Made by a program: the position numbers and the translations under genes. Below, in pieces: positions 45,902-54,054 of a stretch of 64,000 nt of DNA. The notes below the pieces were generated by a model. The model saw only the letters and a list, made by a program, of their open reading frames with translations. It made no database searches and was not told where the DNA came from. Source of the stretch: Pseudoxanthomonas koreensis_A (GTDB lineage Bacteria; Pseudomonadota; Gammaproteobacteria; Xanthomonadales; Xanthomonadaceae). The DNA lies in assembly GCF_041890415.1 (NCBI RefSeq), contig NZ_CP169056.1:2232001-2296000 (forward strand). The letters run 5' to 3'. Every line of letters starts with the position of its first letter. Positions within the stretch are counted from its first letter, which is position 1.

Positions 45902-47262
45902 CAACCTGCCCCTTCTGCCATTGCGCGCAGCGCATCGACCAGCACGTCCACCCCGGCCACGTCCTCGCCCAGCACGCCGATCCGTTCTCCGGCCAGCCCG
46001 ACCGCGCGCTGCTCCAGCGCATGCAGCGCATCGGCGCCCTCGCGCTTGAGCCTGGCGATCAACTGGCCGGCCTGGCGCGGGGATTCCACCCCGTCGCCCT
46101 GCAACAGCAGGCGCCCTTCGGCGTCGACCAGCTTGAAATGGAAACGGCCATCGGCCTCGCGGTACTGCTTGATCTGCGGCAGGCGCGCGCTGGCCGGCTG
46201 CACCGGGCCGGCGGGTACGGCAGGTGCGATGAACGGCCCCAGCCCGACCGCGCGCTGCAGCCCGTCCAGCAGCGGCGTGGTGACGTCGCGCGCCTTGCGC
46301 GCGCCGTCCAGCAGGATGTCTTCCAGGTGCGCCGGCCGCGCGATCAGCTGCGCATAGCGCTCGCGCATCGGCGCCACCGTTTCGTCGACCACGGCAAACA
46401 GGCGCTGCTTGGCATCGCCCCAGCCAATGCCATCGGCGAAGGCGTGGCGCATTTCCTGCGCCTGCTGCGCCGTGGCGAAAGCCTGGTACAGCTGGAACAG
46501 CGCCGAGCCTTCGGTGTCCTTCGGCTCGCCGGGCGCACGCGAGTCGGTGACGATCGACATGACCTGCTTCTTCAGCTCGGCCGGCGATGCGAACAGTGCA
46601 ATGGTGTTGTCGTAGCTCTTGGACATCTTGCGCCCGTCCAGGCCGGGCAGCGTGGCCACGTTCTCGTCGATCTGCACTTCCGGCAGCACCAGCGGCTCGC
46701 CCTGCCCGCCGGTGGCCGCACGCCAGGCATCGCCATAAAGGTGGTTGAAGCGCTGGCCGATGTCGCGCGCCATCTCGATGTGCTGGATCTGGTCGCGGCC
46801 CACCGGCACCTTGTGCGCGCCGAAGGCCAGGATGTCGGCGGCCATCAGCACCGGGTACATGTACAGGCCGGCGGTGACGCCGAAATCCGGGTCCTCGCCG
46901 ACCTCGCGGTTGCGGTCCACCGCGGCCTTGTAGGCATGGGCACGGTTGAGCAGGCCCTTGGCGGCCACGCAGGTCAGCAGCCAGGTCAGCTGCGGGATCT
47001 CCACGATGTCCGACTGCCGGTAGAAGGTGACCTTGTGCGGGTCCAGCCCGCAGGCCAGCCAGGTGGCGGCGATCTCCAGGCGCGAGCGGGCCACGCGCTG
47101 CGGATCGTCGGCCTTGATCAGGGCGTGGTAGTCGGCCAGGAAAAAGAAGCTCTCCACGCCGGGCGCGCGCGAGGCGGCAATGGCCGGGCGGATGGCGCCG
47201 GCGTAATTGCCCAGGTGCGGGGTGCCGGTGGTGGTGATGCCGGTGAGGACGCGGACGGTCAT
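45901..47262 (-). CDS. trpS: Tryptophanyl-tRNA synthetase with C-terminal DUF1508-like domain
   Basis: A class I synthetase that charges tRNA-Trp. The HIGH-like motif is PHLGNY (15-20) and KMSKS lies at 212-216; GVTAGLYMYPVLMAADIL is the Trp-binding helix. The protein is 453 residues, against about 330 for the E. coli enzyme. The extra C-terminal part contains ADGRFHFKLVDAEGRLLLQ and SPRQAGQLIARLK, which resembles a YegP/DUF1508 unit. ATG 47262 is where homology starts; a much longer frame upstream is antisense and repeat-derived. Confidence 0.94.
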   Translation of the reverse strand: MTVRVLTGITTTGTPHLGNYAGAIRPAIAASRAPGVESFFFLADYHALIKADDPQRVARSRLEIAATWLACGLDPHKVTFYRQSDIVEIPQLTWLLTCVAAKGLLNRAHAYKAAVDRNREVGEDPDFGVTAGLYMYPVLMAADILAFGAHKVPVGRDQIQHIEMARDIGQRFNHLYGDAWRAATGGQGEPLVLPEVQIDENVATLPGLDGRKMSKSYDNTIALFASPAELKKQVMSIVTDSRAPGEPKDTEGSALFQLYQAFATAQQAQEMRHAFADGIGWGDAKQRLFAVVDETVAPMRERYAQLIARPAHLEDILLDGARKARDVTTPLLDGLQRAVGLGPFIAPAVPAGPVQPASARLPQIKQYREADGRFHFKLVDAEGRLLLQGDGVESPRQAGQLIARLKREGADALHALEQRAVGLAGERIGVLGEDVAGVDVLVDALRAMAEGAG

Positions 47263-47382
47263 GGCGGATACGGCTGGGGGACGCGTGGATTCTAGCCTGA
47301 CCGGCGCATGCCGGCCGCGCACGGCAACCCCGTTGGCATGTGCCGGGCGTTTCCATGCACACCCCCCTTTCGGAGCGGAACG

Positions 47383-48300
47383 ATGCACCTGCCCTCGCTG
47401 TTCCCGCTGTTGTCCCGGCGCAGCTGGCTGGCACTGCCTGCCTTGTGTGCACTGATCCTGGCCGCAAGCCCCGCGGCCATGGCCACCCGCGTCATCGGCC
47501 CGCACGCGCCGCTGGTGGAACTGAGCGTGATCGACCGCGACAGCGGCACGAGCCTGCCGCAGTACCGCCATCGCGGACAGGCCTGGCTGCCCGGCGAGCC
47601 CGGCCGGCGCTACGCGCTGCGGCTGCGCAACCTCGGCCCGCAACGCCTGCTGGCGGTGGTGTCCGTGGACGGTGTCAACGTCGTGGACGGGCGCACCGCC
47701 GACCCCCGCCAGGCCGGCTACGTGCTGGGGCCGTGGCAGACCGTGGAGATCGATGGCTGGCGCAAGTCGCTCGATGCGGTGGCCGGATTCGTGTTCGTCG
47801 ATCCGGCCGCCAGCTATGCGGCCCGCACCGGGCGCCCGGCCAATATCGGGACGATCGGCATCGCCGTGTTCCGCGAACAGGCACGCATGCCGCGCCCGTC
47901 GCCTCCTGCACGGATTGCACGCGCCGCCGAAGCCGAAGCCTCGACCATGATGGATGCACCCCCGGCACCGGCACCGCGCGGGTACGGCGCCAACGGGCCG
48001 CAACAGGCCGCCTCGGCACGCGCCGATTCCGCTGCGTCTGCGGCCGACCTGCAGCACGCCCCCGAGGGCCGCAGCATGGCCAAGCCCCGCCTGGGCACCG
48101 GCCATGGCGAGCTGGAGCGCGCGCCGGCCTACCACACCGCATTCCAGCGCGAAGCCTCGCCTGCGCAATTGACCGAACTGCGTTACGACACCCACGCTGC
48201 ACTGGCCGCACGCGGCATCCGCATGGGCGCGCCGCCGATCCGCTACGACGACCGGCCCCGCGCCTTCCCCGGCAGCGGCTTCGTCCCCGATCCGTGGTGA
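47383..48300 (+). CDS. Secreted protein of unknown function
   Basis: A 305-residue exported protein. The signal peptide runs to about residue 34 (hydrophobic LALPALCALILAAS, then PAAMA). The first half has a beta-rich look with VELSVIDRDSGTSLPQYRHRGQAWLPGEPGRRYALRL and GPWQTVEIDGWRKS; the second half is Ala/Pro/Gln-rich and probably disordered. I recognise no firm family. GGAGCGG before ATG 47383 supports the start. It is divergent from trpS and ends in the tandem-repeat terminator region. Confidence 0.78.
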   Translation: MHLPSLFPLLSRRSWLALPALCALILAASPAAMATRVIGPHAPLVELSVIDRDSGTSLPQYRHRGQAWLPGEPGRRYALRLRNLGPQRLLAVVSVDGVNVVDGRTADPRQAGYVLGPWQTVEIDGWRKSLDAVAGFVFVDPAASYAARTGRPANIGTIGIAVFREQARMPRPSPPARIARAAEAEASTMMDAPPAPAPRGYGANGPQQAASARADSAASAADLQHAPEGRSMAKPRLGTGHGELERAPAYHTAFQREASPAQLTELRYDTHAALAARGIRMGAPPIRYDDRPRAFPGSGFVPDPW

Positions 48301-48322
48301 TGATATTGGTGCATCGATGGCC

Positions 48323-48434
48323 GCCAAGGCGGGCGCCGTACATATGAAGTGACCTGCCAAGGCGGGCGCCGTACATATGAAGTGACCTGCCAAGGCGGGC
48401 GCCGTACATATGAGATGGCCCGCCAAGGCGGGCC
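48323..48434. repeat. 33-bp tandem repeat, three copies plus a partial one
   Basis: Copies at 48323-48355, 48356-48388 and 48389-48421 differ at few positions; a fourth partial copy runs to 48434. Each unit begins with a small palindrome (C[CT]GCCAAGGCGG) and holds GTACATATGA. The array lies between convergent genes. Confidence 0.92.
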
Positions 48435-48437
48435 ATC
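48414..48437. terminator. Hairpin ending the 33-bp repeat array
   Basis: A perfect 11-base-pair stem, GATGGCCCGCC with its complement, and a two-base AA loop. It lies between the secreted-protein gene and the convergent csbD gene and can work for either strand, though no clear T-run follows. Confidence 0.6.
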
Positions 48438-48486
48438 ATCATTGGCGCGTCATGCGCTGGATGCGCAGTGACTGGACGGCCAGGCG

Positions 48487-48702
48487 TCAGTGGCGATAGC
48501 GCGCGTCCAGGCCACGCTCGAAGTCGGTCACTTCGCGCTCGGCGCGGTCGCGCTCCCAGCCGTAGCTCTCCTGCAGCTTGCCGGCCAGGTACTTCGCGTC
48601 GCCTTCGGCGACATCGAACACGTCGTCGGTCAAGTCGCCCCACTTGGCCTGCATCTGGCCCTTCAGCTGTTTCCAGTTGCCGGCGATGATGTCGCGATTC
48701 AT
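48487..48702 (-). CDS. CsbD family stress protein
   Basis: A 71-residue hydrophilic CsbD-type protein: MNRDIIAGNWKQLKGQMQAKWGDLTDDVFDVAEGDAKYLAGKLQ. CsbD proteins are induced by general stress in many bacteria; their molecular role is unknown. ATG 48702 has AGGAG at good spacing; the longer frame adds nine residues. It is the last gene before the repeat terminator. Confidence 0.93.
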   Translation of the reverse strand: MNRDIIAGNWKQLKGQMQAKWGDLTDDVFDVAEGDAKYLAGKLQESYGWERDRAEREVTDFERGLDARYRH

Positions 48703-48918
48703 AGAGTGCTCCTGCGTGTTGTTGTGCAAACGGGCCGCGGTTGCGACCGTGCCTGCAGGTTGCGCCAGGCCGCGTTGCGTGCCGGTCCAGTGCGCGTCAA
48801 TGCCGGGTTATGCGGCTGAATGCTCGCTTGCCGGTACCGGGTGCACGCATGCGGCGCGCCAGACGCAGGACGGGGCCGTCGCCGGCCCCGTCCGCAAACG
48901 CCACAGTGACGCTGCCTG

Positions 48919-49071
48919 TCAGCAGCGGCCGTCCTTGCAATCCTGGGCCTTGTCCTCCAGCTTCTCGCCGGCCTTCTGCACATCCTGGCCGGCACCGGCC
49001 ATGGTGTTGCAGGCCGAGAGCATGGATACGGAAAACAGGCCCAGCATGGCCAGGGTGATGATGCGCTTCAT
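48919..49071 (-). CDS. Entericidin A/B family lipoprotein
   Basis: A 50-residue lipoprotein with a hydrophobic signal and lipobox LSAC, followed by NTMAGAGQDVQKAGEKLEDKAQDCK, the entericidin signature. Family members are small envelope lipoproteins induced in stationary phase, described in E. coli as a toxin-antidote pair; only one is seen here. The 216-base stretch between it and csbD shows no further gene. Confidence 0.93.
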   Translation of the reverse strand: MKRIITLAMLGLFSVSMLSACNTMAGAGQDVQKAGEKLEDKAQDCKDGRC

Positions 49072-49188
49072 GGTGAACTCCTTGTGACGGTGGACGCGCG
49101 CACAGCGGTGCGGCGTTGCCGACAATCTCGCGGCAGTCCCGTCGAACCGGCGTGAATCCCTGCCGCCAGCATTCACCCGGGCATCAGC

Positions 49189-50118
49189 TCAACCACGCAT
49201 CAGGGTCGACTTTCCGAACAGGCTCTCCACCAGGTCCACCGCCAGTTGCGCGGTGCGGTTGCGCTCGTCCAGGGCGGGGTTGAGCTCGACGATGTCCAGC
49301 GAGCCCAGTTGCCCGGTGTCGGCAATCATCTCCATCACCAGCTGCGCCTCGCGGTAGTTCGGCCCGCCCGGCACCGCAGTGCCCACGCCCGGCGCGATTC
49401 CCGGGTCGAGGAAATCCACGTCGAAACTCACGTGCAGGTGGGTGTGCCGGTCCATGCCTTGCAGCGCCTGCTCCATCACCACTTTCATGCCGATCTCGTC
49501 GATGTAGCGCATGTCGTAGATGTCCAAGCCGTACTGCCGGACCAGGCGCTTCTCCTCCGGGTCGACCGAGCGCACGCCGATCTGCCGGACTTGCCCCGGC
49601 TCGATCGCTGGTGCGTCACCACCCAGCCGGGTCAGGACGTCCGGCCCCAGCCCGCACAGGCACGCCACCGGCATGCCGTGGACGTTGCCCGAGGGCGTGA
49701 CCTGGCTGGTGTTGAAATCGGCATGCGCATCCAGCCACAACACCCGCAGGCGCTTGCCGGTGGCGCTGCAGTGGCGGGCCACCGCGGTGATCGAGCCGAT
49801 GGCCAGGCAGTGATCGCCGCCCAGCATCACCGGCATGCGCCCGTCGCGCAGCTCGCGCAGGCTGGCTTCCATCAGCAGCCGGTTCCATTCGGCCACCTCC
49901 ACGAGATGGCGGTAACCGGCATCGGGCGGCTGCCAGGGATTGGCGGGACCTGCCAGGTTGCCGCAGTCGCGCACATCGACACCGCGCGCGGCCAGGGCCT
50001 GGCCGATGCCGGCGATGCGCAGCGCCTCCGGTCCCATCGAGGCACCGCGATGACCGGCACCCACATCGGTGGGCACGCCGATCAGGGAAATGGCGGACGG
50101 TCTGTTCATGGCATGCAC
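49189..50118 (-). CDS. rocF: Arginase
   Basis: Arginase hydrolyses arginine to ornithine and urea with a dinuclear manganese site. The 309-residue protein has all ureohydrolase metal motifs: GGDHCLAIGS, WLDAHADFNT, SGNVHGMPVA and SFDVDFLDPGIAPGVGT. The N-terminal ISLIGVPTDVGAGHRGASMGPEALR is arginase-like rather than agmatinase-like. Starting three codons later (50109) is possible. No ornithine or urease genes lie nearby. Confidence 0.94.
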   Translation of the reverse strand: MHAMNRPSAISLIGVPTDVGAGHRGASMGPEALRIAGIGQALAARGVDVRDCGNLAGPANPWQPPDAGYRHLVEVAEWNRLLMEASLRELRDGRMPVMLGGDHCLAIGSITAVARHCSATGKRLRVLWLDAHADFNTSQVTPSGNVHGMPVACLCGLGPDVLTRLGGDAPAIEPGQVRQIGVRSVDPEEKRLVRQYGLDIYDMRYIDEIGMKVVMEQALQGMDRHTHLHVSFDVDFLDPGIAPGVGTAVPGGPNYREAQLVMEMIADTGQLGSLDIVELNPALDERNRTAQLAVDLVESLFGKSTLMRG

Positions 50119-50243
50119 GGCGCCTTGGTGCCTGGCGCCAGTCTAGGCCACGGCCCGTGACGGCCTCGCGCGGCGCTGCAGCATCGCACCCGCAATGGGC
50201 GACGCATCACCGGGGCCGGGATGCCCACCGCGACCAGGCAAGC

Positions 50244-50319
50244 TGGTGCCGCTTGTCCGAATCGAACGGACGACCTACTGTTTACAAGACAGTTGCTCTA
50301 CCAACTGAGCTAAAGCGGC
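50244..50319 (-). tRNA. tRNA-Thr (anticodon TGT)
   Basis: A complete 76-base cloverleaf on the minus strand. The acceptor stem GCCGCTT/AAGCGGC, D stem GCTC/GAGC, anticodon stem ACTGT/ACAGT and T stem GTCCG/CGGAC all pair perfectly. The loop CTTGTAA gives anticodon TGT, which reads ACA. The CCA end is encoded. I see no integrase beside it. Confidence 0.97.
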
Positions 50320-50359
50320 ATGCGCAGGATTCTAGCGCAGAGATGCTGGCTCAGAGCTT

Positions 50360-51037
50360 CTAGCGAGCATCGGTGCCGGCGGCGTCCACGGCGCCGAGCA
50401 ACTGGCAGTCGCCGATCTCCACGCCCTCCAGGCGCGCGCGCACCACGTCGGCCTGGCCGCTCTCCGCTTCCAGCCACCATTGCGAGGTGGCCGCCTGGCC
50501 ACGCGCGCGCATCACCGCCGGGAAGCCGGCGCGGCGCAACGCCTGCATGCGGGCCATGGCGCTGTCGCGGCTGCGGTAGCTGCCCAGCGCGATGGCGTTG
50601 GCTTCCCCGCCCTGCGGGATCACCAGGTAATCCTCGAAGCCGGCATCGGCAATCCGCTGCGCCTGCGCCTGCGCCGCGGCCGCGTCGGATGCCGGCAGTA
50701 TCAGTACCCGGTAACCGGCCGCCTCGGCCGGGATCTCGTCCAGCACCGGGTCTGCAACCAGCAGGGCCAGCGCCACCTGCGCCGACTGCGCGGCGGCCAG
50801 GTCCGGGAATGGACCGATCCGCAGGCACTGCATCGGCAGCGCGCGGATATCGGCTGCGTCCTGCGCGGCCACGTCGGGCCCGACCGCCTCGGCCTGCGGC
50901 CGCAGCACCTGCAGCGGTGCCACGCCCGCTTCCACGGCCGGCACGCGATACGGCGCCGGCGCCTCGCGCAGCAGCCACCAGACGGCCACGCCAAGGTTCA
51001 GGGCCAGCAGGACGACAATCAGGACACGTGCAAGCAT
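50360..51037 (-). CDS. SPOR domain protein
   Basis: A 225-residue membrane-anchored protein: one N-terminal helix (about 3-22), a linker, and repeats typical of a SPOR domain (LRIGPFPDLAAAQSAQVAL; YLVIPQGGEANAIALGSYRSRDSAMARMQALRRAGFPA). SPOR domains bind denuded peptidoglycan glycans, often at the division site. It follows coaX by 30 bases, so birA, coaX and this gene likely form one operon, ending before tRNA-Thr. Confidence 0.85.
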   Translation of the reverse strand: MLARVLIVVLLALNLGVAVWWLLREAPAPYRVPAVEAGVAPLQVLRPQAEAVGPDVAAQDAADIRALPMQCLRIGPFPDLAAAQSAQVALALLVADPVLDEIPAEAAGYRVLILPASDAAAAQAQAQRIADAGFEDYLVIPQGGEANAIALGSYRSRDSAMARMQALRRAGFPAVMRARGQAATSQWWLEAESGQADVVRARLEGVEIGDCQLLGAVDAAGTDAR

Positions 51038-51067
51038 CAGGGTGGACCGGTACGGATCGACACGATT

Positions 51068-51808
51068 CTAGGCATTGCCATGCACGCTCGCCCATAGCGC
51101 CAGGCCTTCCAGCACCAGCGCCGGGTGCGCGCGTGCCTGCGGCAGCAACTCCTGCAGGGCCGGCGCACCACCGCCGTGCAGCAGCAGTACCGGCGCGCGG
51201 CCGAGCAGTTCCTGGCCCTGGCGCAGCGAACGTTCGATCAACGCCACCGCCGCGCCATCGCAACCGGAGGCCAGCGCATCGTCGGTGTCGTCGGCAAACT
51301 CGCGGTAGCTGCCACCGCTTGCCGGCAGTTGTGCCGCGCGCTGGTGCAGCGCCTGGCGCATGAGGGTTGGTGATGCGGCGATGCGCCCGCCGTGGTGGAC
51401 GCCGTCGGCACCCAGCAGGTCGATGGTCAGGGCCGTGCCCACGCCCGCCACCAGCACGTCACCGCCCATCGCGCGCGCGCCGAGCAAGGCCAGGAACCGG
51501 TCCACGCCCAGCCGCTGCGGCTGCGCATAAGCCACGCGCACCCCTGCGCATTCGGCACGGCTCTCGGCCACGTGCACCTGGTCGAAGCGCTCGCGCAACA
51601 GCGACAGCAACTGCAGGGTCAGGGCCGGTGCGGCCACGCTGGCCACCCACGCGCGACGGCCGCGCGGCAATGAGCCCTGGCTTGCGTCCCCGGCCACCAG
51701 TGCATCGGCGCCGTGCGGCCAGGCCAGCAGCTGCCCGATGCCGCCATCGGCCTGCCACGGTGCCGCCTTGAAGCGGGAATTGCCCAGGTCGAACAGCCAG
51801 TCGCTCAT
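51068..51808 (-). CDS. coaX: Type III pantothenate kinase
   Basis: CoaX phosphorylates pantothenate in the first step of CoA synthesis. The 246-residue product has the phosphate-binding DLGNSRFK start, LGVDRFLALLGA, the GVGTALTIDLL acidic site and the GGRIAASPTLMRQAL segment, as in type III enzymes. Its ATG overlaps the birA stop by four bases; fused or adjacent birA-coaX is common. The longer upstream frame is inside birA. Confidence 0.94.
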   Translation of the reverse strand: MSDWLFDLGNSRFKAAPWQADGGIGQLLAWPHGADALVAGDASQGSLPRGRRAWVASVAAPALTLQLLSLLRERFDQVHVAESRAECAGVRVAYAQPQRLGVDRFLALLGARAMGGDVLVAGVGTALTIDLLGADGVHHGGRIAASPTLMRQALHQRAAQLPASGGSYREFADDTDDALASGCDGAAVALIERSLRQGQELLGRAPVLLLHGGGAPALQELLPQARAHPALVLEGLALWASVHGNA

Positions 51809-52782
51809 TGCGGCCTCACGCTCACTTCGCCGGAGTGGAAGGCGCGCTCGCACCCGTCCACCTCCACCCGCAGGGCACCATCGGCGGCCAGGCCCAGCAC
51901 CCGCCCATTGCAATCGGCCGGGCCGGCCAGCACCCGCACCTGGCGCCCGGCCAGCGCATCCAGTGCCGCATAACGCGGCAGGAAAGGCGCCAGGCCTTCG
52001 CGGTCGAACTGCGCCAGCGCCGGCAGCAGGGCCGCCACGACGGCGGCCGCGAGCGTGGTGCGCGACGGCGGTCCGCCTTCGCCTGCCAGCCGCGCCAGGT
52101 CGGTCCATGGCTGGTCGATGGCCGCCGCCGCCGTTTCCGGCAGGTGCACATTGATGCCGACACCCACCACCGCATGTGCCGAGCCGCCGATTTCACCGCC
52201 ACCTTCCACCAGCAGCCCGGCCAGCTTGCGTCCGCCGGCAACCAGGTCGTTGGGCCATTTCAGGCCGACCTGTGCGAACCCCAGGCCACGCAGCGCCTCG
52301 GCCGCCGCCACGCCGGCCACCAGGCTCAGGCCGCCCAGCCGGGCCAGGCCGCCGTCGAAGCCGCGGCGCACCGACAGGCATATCTGCGCACCCAGTGGCG
52401 AGGTCCAATGGCGGCCCATGCGGCCGCGGCCGGCGCTCTGGCGCTCGGCCAGCAGCACCGCAACCCCCGTCGGCAACGGCCGGCGCAGCAGCTCGCTGTT
52501 GGTCGAATCCAGGCTCCAGGCCACTTCCAGCGAGTCCCGCGGCGTGAGCAGGCCACGGGCCACCAGCGCGGCACGCAGGGCGTCGCCGTCCAGCAGGTCG
52601 GGCGCGCGGTCCAGGACGTACCCCGTGCCCGGGCGGGCGTGGATCTCGAGCCCGGCCGCACGCAGCGCCCGGATCCGCTTCCATACCGCTGCCCGGGTGA
52701 TGCCCGCCGCGCGCGCCAGGGCGTCGCCGGACACGCCGCCGGCACCCAGCCGGGTCAGCAGTTCACGATCGTCCAAATCCAT
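51805..52782 (-). CDS. birA: Biotin-protein ligase / biotin operon repressor
   Basis: BirA attaches biotin to the acetyl-CoA carboxylase carrier protein and, with its N-terminal helix-turn-helix (residues 5-45, SGDALARAAGITRAAVWKRI), can repress biotin genes. The catalytic domain has DSTNSELLR, AERQSAGRGRMGRHW, KWPNDLV and the C-terminal SH3-like end. The 325-residue length and the wing domain indicate the two-function (group II) form. No bio gene lies within view. Confidence 0.95.
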   Translation of the reverse strand: MDLDDRELLTRLGAGGVSGDALARAAGITRAAVWKRIRALRAAGLEIHARPGTGYVLDRAPDLLDGDALRAALVARGLLTPRDSLEVAWSLDSTNSELLRRPLPTGVAVLLAERQSAGRGRMGRHWTSPLGAQICLSVRRGFDGGLARLGGLSLVAGVAAAEALRGLGFAQVGLKWPNDLVAGGRKLAGLLVEGGGEIGGSAHAVVGVGINVHLPETAAAAIDQPWTDLARLAGEGGPPSRTTLAAAVVAALLPALAQFDREGLAPFLPRYAALDALAGRQVRVLAGPADCNGRVLGLAADGALRVEVDGCERAFHSGEVSVRPQ

Positions 52783-52910
52783 CCCTCGCCGGCAGCGGCA
52801 GCTTCATTGCGGGGATTATGCCTGTCACGCCAGGTCCCGCCCGGCCGGCACATGCCGGCAACAGTTGCAGGCGTTATAATCCGGGTTCCGCTCCAGTCCA
52901 CGGGTCCACC

Positions 52911-53192
52911 ATGCGCCGCCTGGTCCCGCTCCTGCTGCTTGCCGCCCCTGCACTGTGCTGGGCCGCCGATACCGATGACAGTCCGGCCCCCAAGCGCGGC
53001 GCATGCGTCTACGTGCGCCCTGCCAACGCCGCGCCCGGCCACGAGGCGCCACAGGCACTGCCGGCGATACCCGCGGTAAGCCGTGGCGCACCCAAGGCTG
53101 CCCGCGGCAATGGCGGCGATGCCGAAACCACCCCGGCTCCCCGCGCCCGCACGCCGCACTGGCACAGCTTCCTGCCGGGCATGTTCCGCTGA
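52911..53192 (+). CDS. Small secreted protein
   Basis: A 93-residue protein with a signal peptide (LVPLLLLAAPALCWAADT) and a low-complexity Pro/Ala/Arg-rich remainder that ends HWHSFLPGMFR. No family is recognised. A TATAAT word lies 31-36 bases before ATG 52911 but without a good -35. It is directly followed by mtfA, whose frame overlaps its 3' half. Confidence 0.6.
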   Translation: MRRLVPLLLLAAPALCWAADTDDSPAPKRGACVYVRPANAAPGHEAPQALPAIPAVSRGAPKAARGNGGDAETTPAPRARTPHWHSFLPGMFR

Positions 53193-53212
53193 TCGGCAGG
53201 CTTTCGCGCTGG

Positions 53213-53941
53213 TTGCGGCCGCGCCCACCTGAAATCGACGACGCCCTCTGGGCGGCGGCCAGCGCGCAGTTGCCCTGGGCCGCGGCGCTCGATGCGCAAC
53301 GCCACGCGCGCCTGCGCCAGATGGCCGCACGCTTCCTGCACGAGAAAACCATCACCCCGCTGGCCGGGTTGCAGCTGGCACCGGCGCAGCAGGTATTACT
53401 GGCGACACTGTGCTGCCTGCCGCTGCTGGAATACGGTGCGGCCGGCCTGCGCGGCTGGTCGCAACTGATCGTCTACCCGGAAGCCTTCCGCGTGCGCCGC
53501 AGCCACGTAGACGCGGCCGGCGTGCTGCACGAGTGGGACGACGAGCTGATCGGTGAGGCCTGGGACCACGGCCCGTTGATCCTGTCCTGGGCCGACGTGC
53601 AGGCCGACCTGGACGAACCCGACGCCGGCTATTGCGTGGCCGTGCACGAGATGGCGCACAAGCTGGACGCACTGGACGGCGAGCTGGACGGCACCCCTCC
53701 ATTGCCGTCGCGCTGGCAGCGGCAGTGGGCGCACGACTTCCAGCGTGCCTTTGATCGGTTCCGCGCGCATGTGGAGGCCGGCCGCGATACTGCGATCGAT
53801 CCCTACGCGGCCGAGGCGCCGGAGGAGTTCTTCGCGGTCGCCAGCGAGTACCACTTCTCGGCACCGGCGCTGCTGCGCGAACAGGTGCCGGAAGTGGCTG
53901 CGCACCTGCAGCGGTTCTACGGGCCCTCGCCCTTCGCCTGA
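53213..53941 (+). CDS. mtfA: MtfA-like zinc-dependent peptidase
   Basis: MtfA is a zinc peptidase that in E. coli binds and titrates the repressor Mlc. The core has PLAGLQLAPAQQVLLATLCCLPLLEYG, VYPEAFRV, PLILSWADV, the zinc motif HEMAHKLD and the EFFAVASEYHFSAP block. The homologous region starts near residue 15 of the shown protein, so I propose a TTG start at 53213 (242 residues). No ATG or GTG start is available between the upstream gene's stop and this point, so the exact N-terminus is uncertain. Confidence 0.87.
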   Translation: MRPRPPEIDDALWAAASAQLPWAAALDAQRHARLRQMAARFLHEKTITPLAGLQLAPAQQVLLATLCCLPLLEYGAAGLRGWSQLIVYPEAFRVRRSHVDAAGVLHEWDDELIGEAWDHGPLILSWADVQADLDEPDAGYCVAVHEMAHKLDALDGELDGTPPLPSRWQRQWAHDFQRAFDRFRAHVEAGRDTAIDPYAAEAPEEFFAVASEYHFSAPALLREQVPEVAAHLQRFYGPSPFA

Positions 53942-54054
53942 CCGCACCGGGCGCCAACCGCCAAAGTCGTGCGCAGCGGCAATGCCTGTCGCACCAGCGT
54001 GCGTTCGGCATCAACGGGCAATGCGCGTGCATGGGCGCATGCCCGGTGCCAGCG

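Noticed and set aside
47263..48426. Upstream extension of trpS with AGHFICTAPAL peptide repeats
   Set aside because: The frame is antisense to the secreted-protein gene and the repeats come from the 33-bp non-coding array; TrpRS homology starts at 47262.
48323..48434. CRISPR-like array
   Set aside because: The 33-base units are contiguous, with no spacers between them, and no cas genes are nearby.
50244..50319. tRNA-Thr as an island attachment site
   Set aside because: No integrase, direct repeat of the tRNA end or compositional shift is seen on either side.
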